Positions 6,011 through 6,173 of a stretch of DNA of 6,173 nucleotides are shown one piece after another (the stretch's first letter is position 1; the number at the start of each line of letters is the position of its first letter). The stretch spans positions 1 through 6,173 of the forward strand of contig JAEXPB010000192.1 in assembly GCA_023438965.1 (NCBI GenBank), in the 5' to 3' direction. The notes beneath the pieces are model-generated. The model was not told the origin of the DNA. It searched no databases and was given only the letters and a program-made list of their open reading frames with translations. Made by a program: the position numbers and the translations under genes. Origin of the DNA: Bacillota bacterium. Its GTDB lineage: Bacteria; Bacillota; Clostridia; Saccharofermentanales; UBA5734.

Positions 6011-6173
6011 ATGACTGTCATGAAAGCTTTAATCATCGAAGGACCGCGCCAGGCTGTAATCAAGGATGTCCCGGTTCCCGTGCCCCAGGACGACGAGCTG
6101 CTGGTCAAAGTCCGGTATTCGGGCGTCTGCGGCACCGATCTGGCCATTTACTCCGGTGAGATCAGTTTCGTCC
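6011..6173 (+). CDS. Zinc-dependent medium-chain (MDR) sugar/polyol dehydrogenase, N-terminal part (runs off the right edge)
   Basis: The first 54 codons of a GroES-like alcohol dehydrogenase domain. It begins [11 protein letters not shown], with [15 protein letters not shown] (20-34) and then [12 protein letters not shown] (38-49), where Cys40 is the expected catalytic zinc ligand and Thr42/Asp43 follow as in sorbitol- and threonine-dehydrogenase-like enzymes. The NAD(P) Rossmann domain lies outside the window. The ATG at 6011 has GAGGA (5998-6002) 8 nt upstream; an in-frame ATG at 6020 is a less well placed alternative. It starts 4 nt after the cupin stop, indicating one operon and likely translational coupling. 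The expected role is NAD(P)-linked oxidation of a sugar or polyol released upstream in the pathway. The substrate cannot be read from this fragment. Confidence 0.92.
   Translation, partial: MTVMKALIIEGPRQAVIKDVPVPVPQDDELLVKVRYSGVCGTDLAIYSGEISFV

Noticed and set aside
5350..6147. 265-codon open frame on the minus strand across the cupin and dehydrogenase genes
   Set aside because: It spans three real plus-strand genes with good motifs and ribosome binding sites; its own translation resembles no family.

Overview
The window is a stretch of bacterial chromosome holding a divergent sugar-catabolism locus. The genes are GC-rich and tightly packed, and they are separated by one strikingly AT-rich control region. 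Nothing here fixes the taxon. The purine-rich ribosome binding sites (AAGGGGG before two genes), leaderless cytoplasmic glycosidases and a Zn-dependent sugar or polyol dehydrogenase would suit a GC-rich fermentative anaerobe, but that is only a guess. No transposon, tRNA, rRNA, CRISPR array or phage gene was seen.

Left arm, minus strand (1-1045): a short-chain dehydrogenase/reductase (SDR) is followed 26 nt later by the first 77 codons of a ribokinase-like PfkB sugar kinase, which runs off the left edge. Middle (1046-1322): the divergent promoter region. It has a plausible sigma-70 promoter in each direction (TAGACA-17-TAGAAT leftward, TTGACT-17-CATAAT rightward). Between and overlapping them lies the perfect palindrome ATTGTCGACAAT with two degraded copies 23 bp to each side, which looks like an operator cluster for one regulator controlling both arms. 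Right arm, plus strand (1323-6173): a large predicted TIM-barrel glycosidase-like protein of uncertain family (DUF6259-like), a GH36-type (clan GH-D) alpha-galactosidase-like enzyme, a small cupin and the first 54 codons of a zinc-dependent medium-chain dehydrogenase. Gaps within this arm are 49, 12 and 4 nt, so it is probably one operon.

Working model (inference): an alpha-linked galactoside or related glycoside is imported by a transporter outside the window and cleaved in the cytoplasm by the two glycosidase-like enzymes. The released sugar or polyol is then oxidised or reduced by the Zn-dehydrogenase and the SDR, possibly with help from the cupin, and phosphorylated by the PfkB kinase. 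The true substrate is unknown. Several enzymes carry non-standard active-site motifs: the SDR has Phe in place of the catalytic Tyr, the GH36 enzyme has FRLDYN around its nucleophile, the kinase lacks the ribose-site Asn, and the cupin lacks its first His. Together these point away from a simple ribose or melibiose pathway, so this is a candidate for an undescribed glycoside-degradation route.
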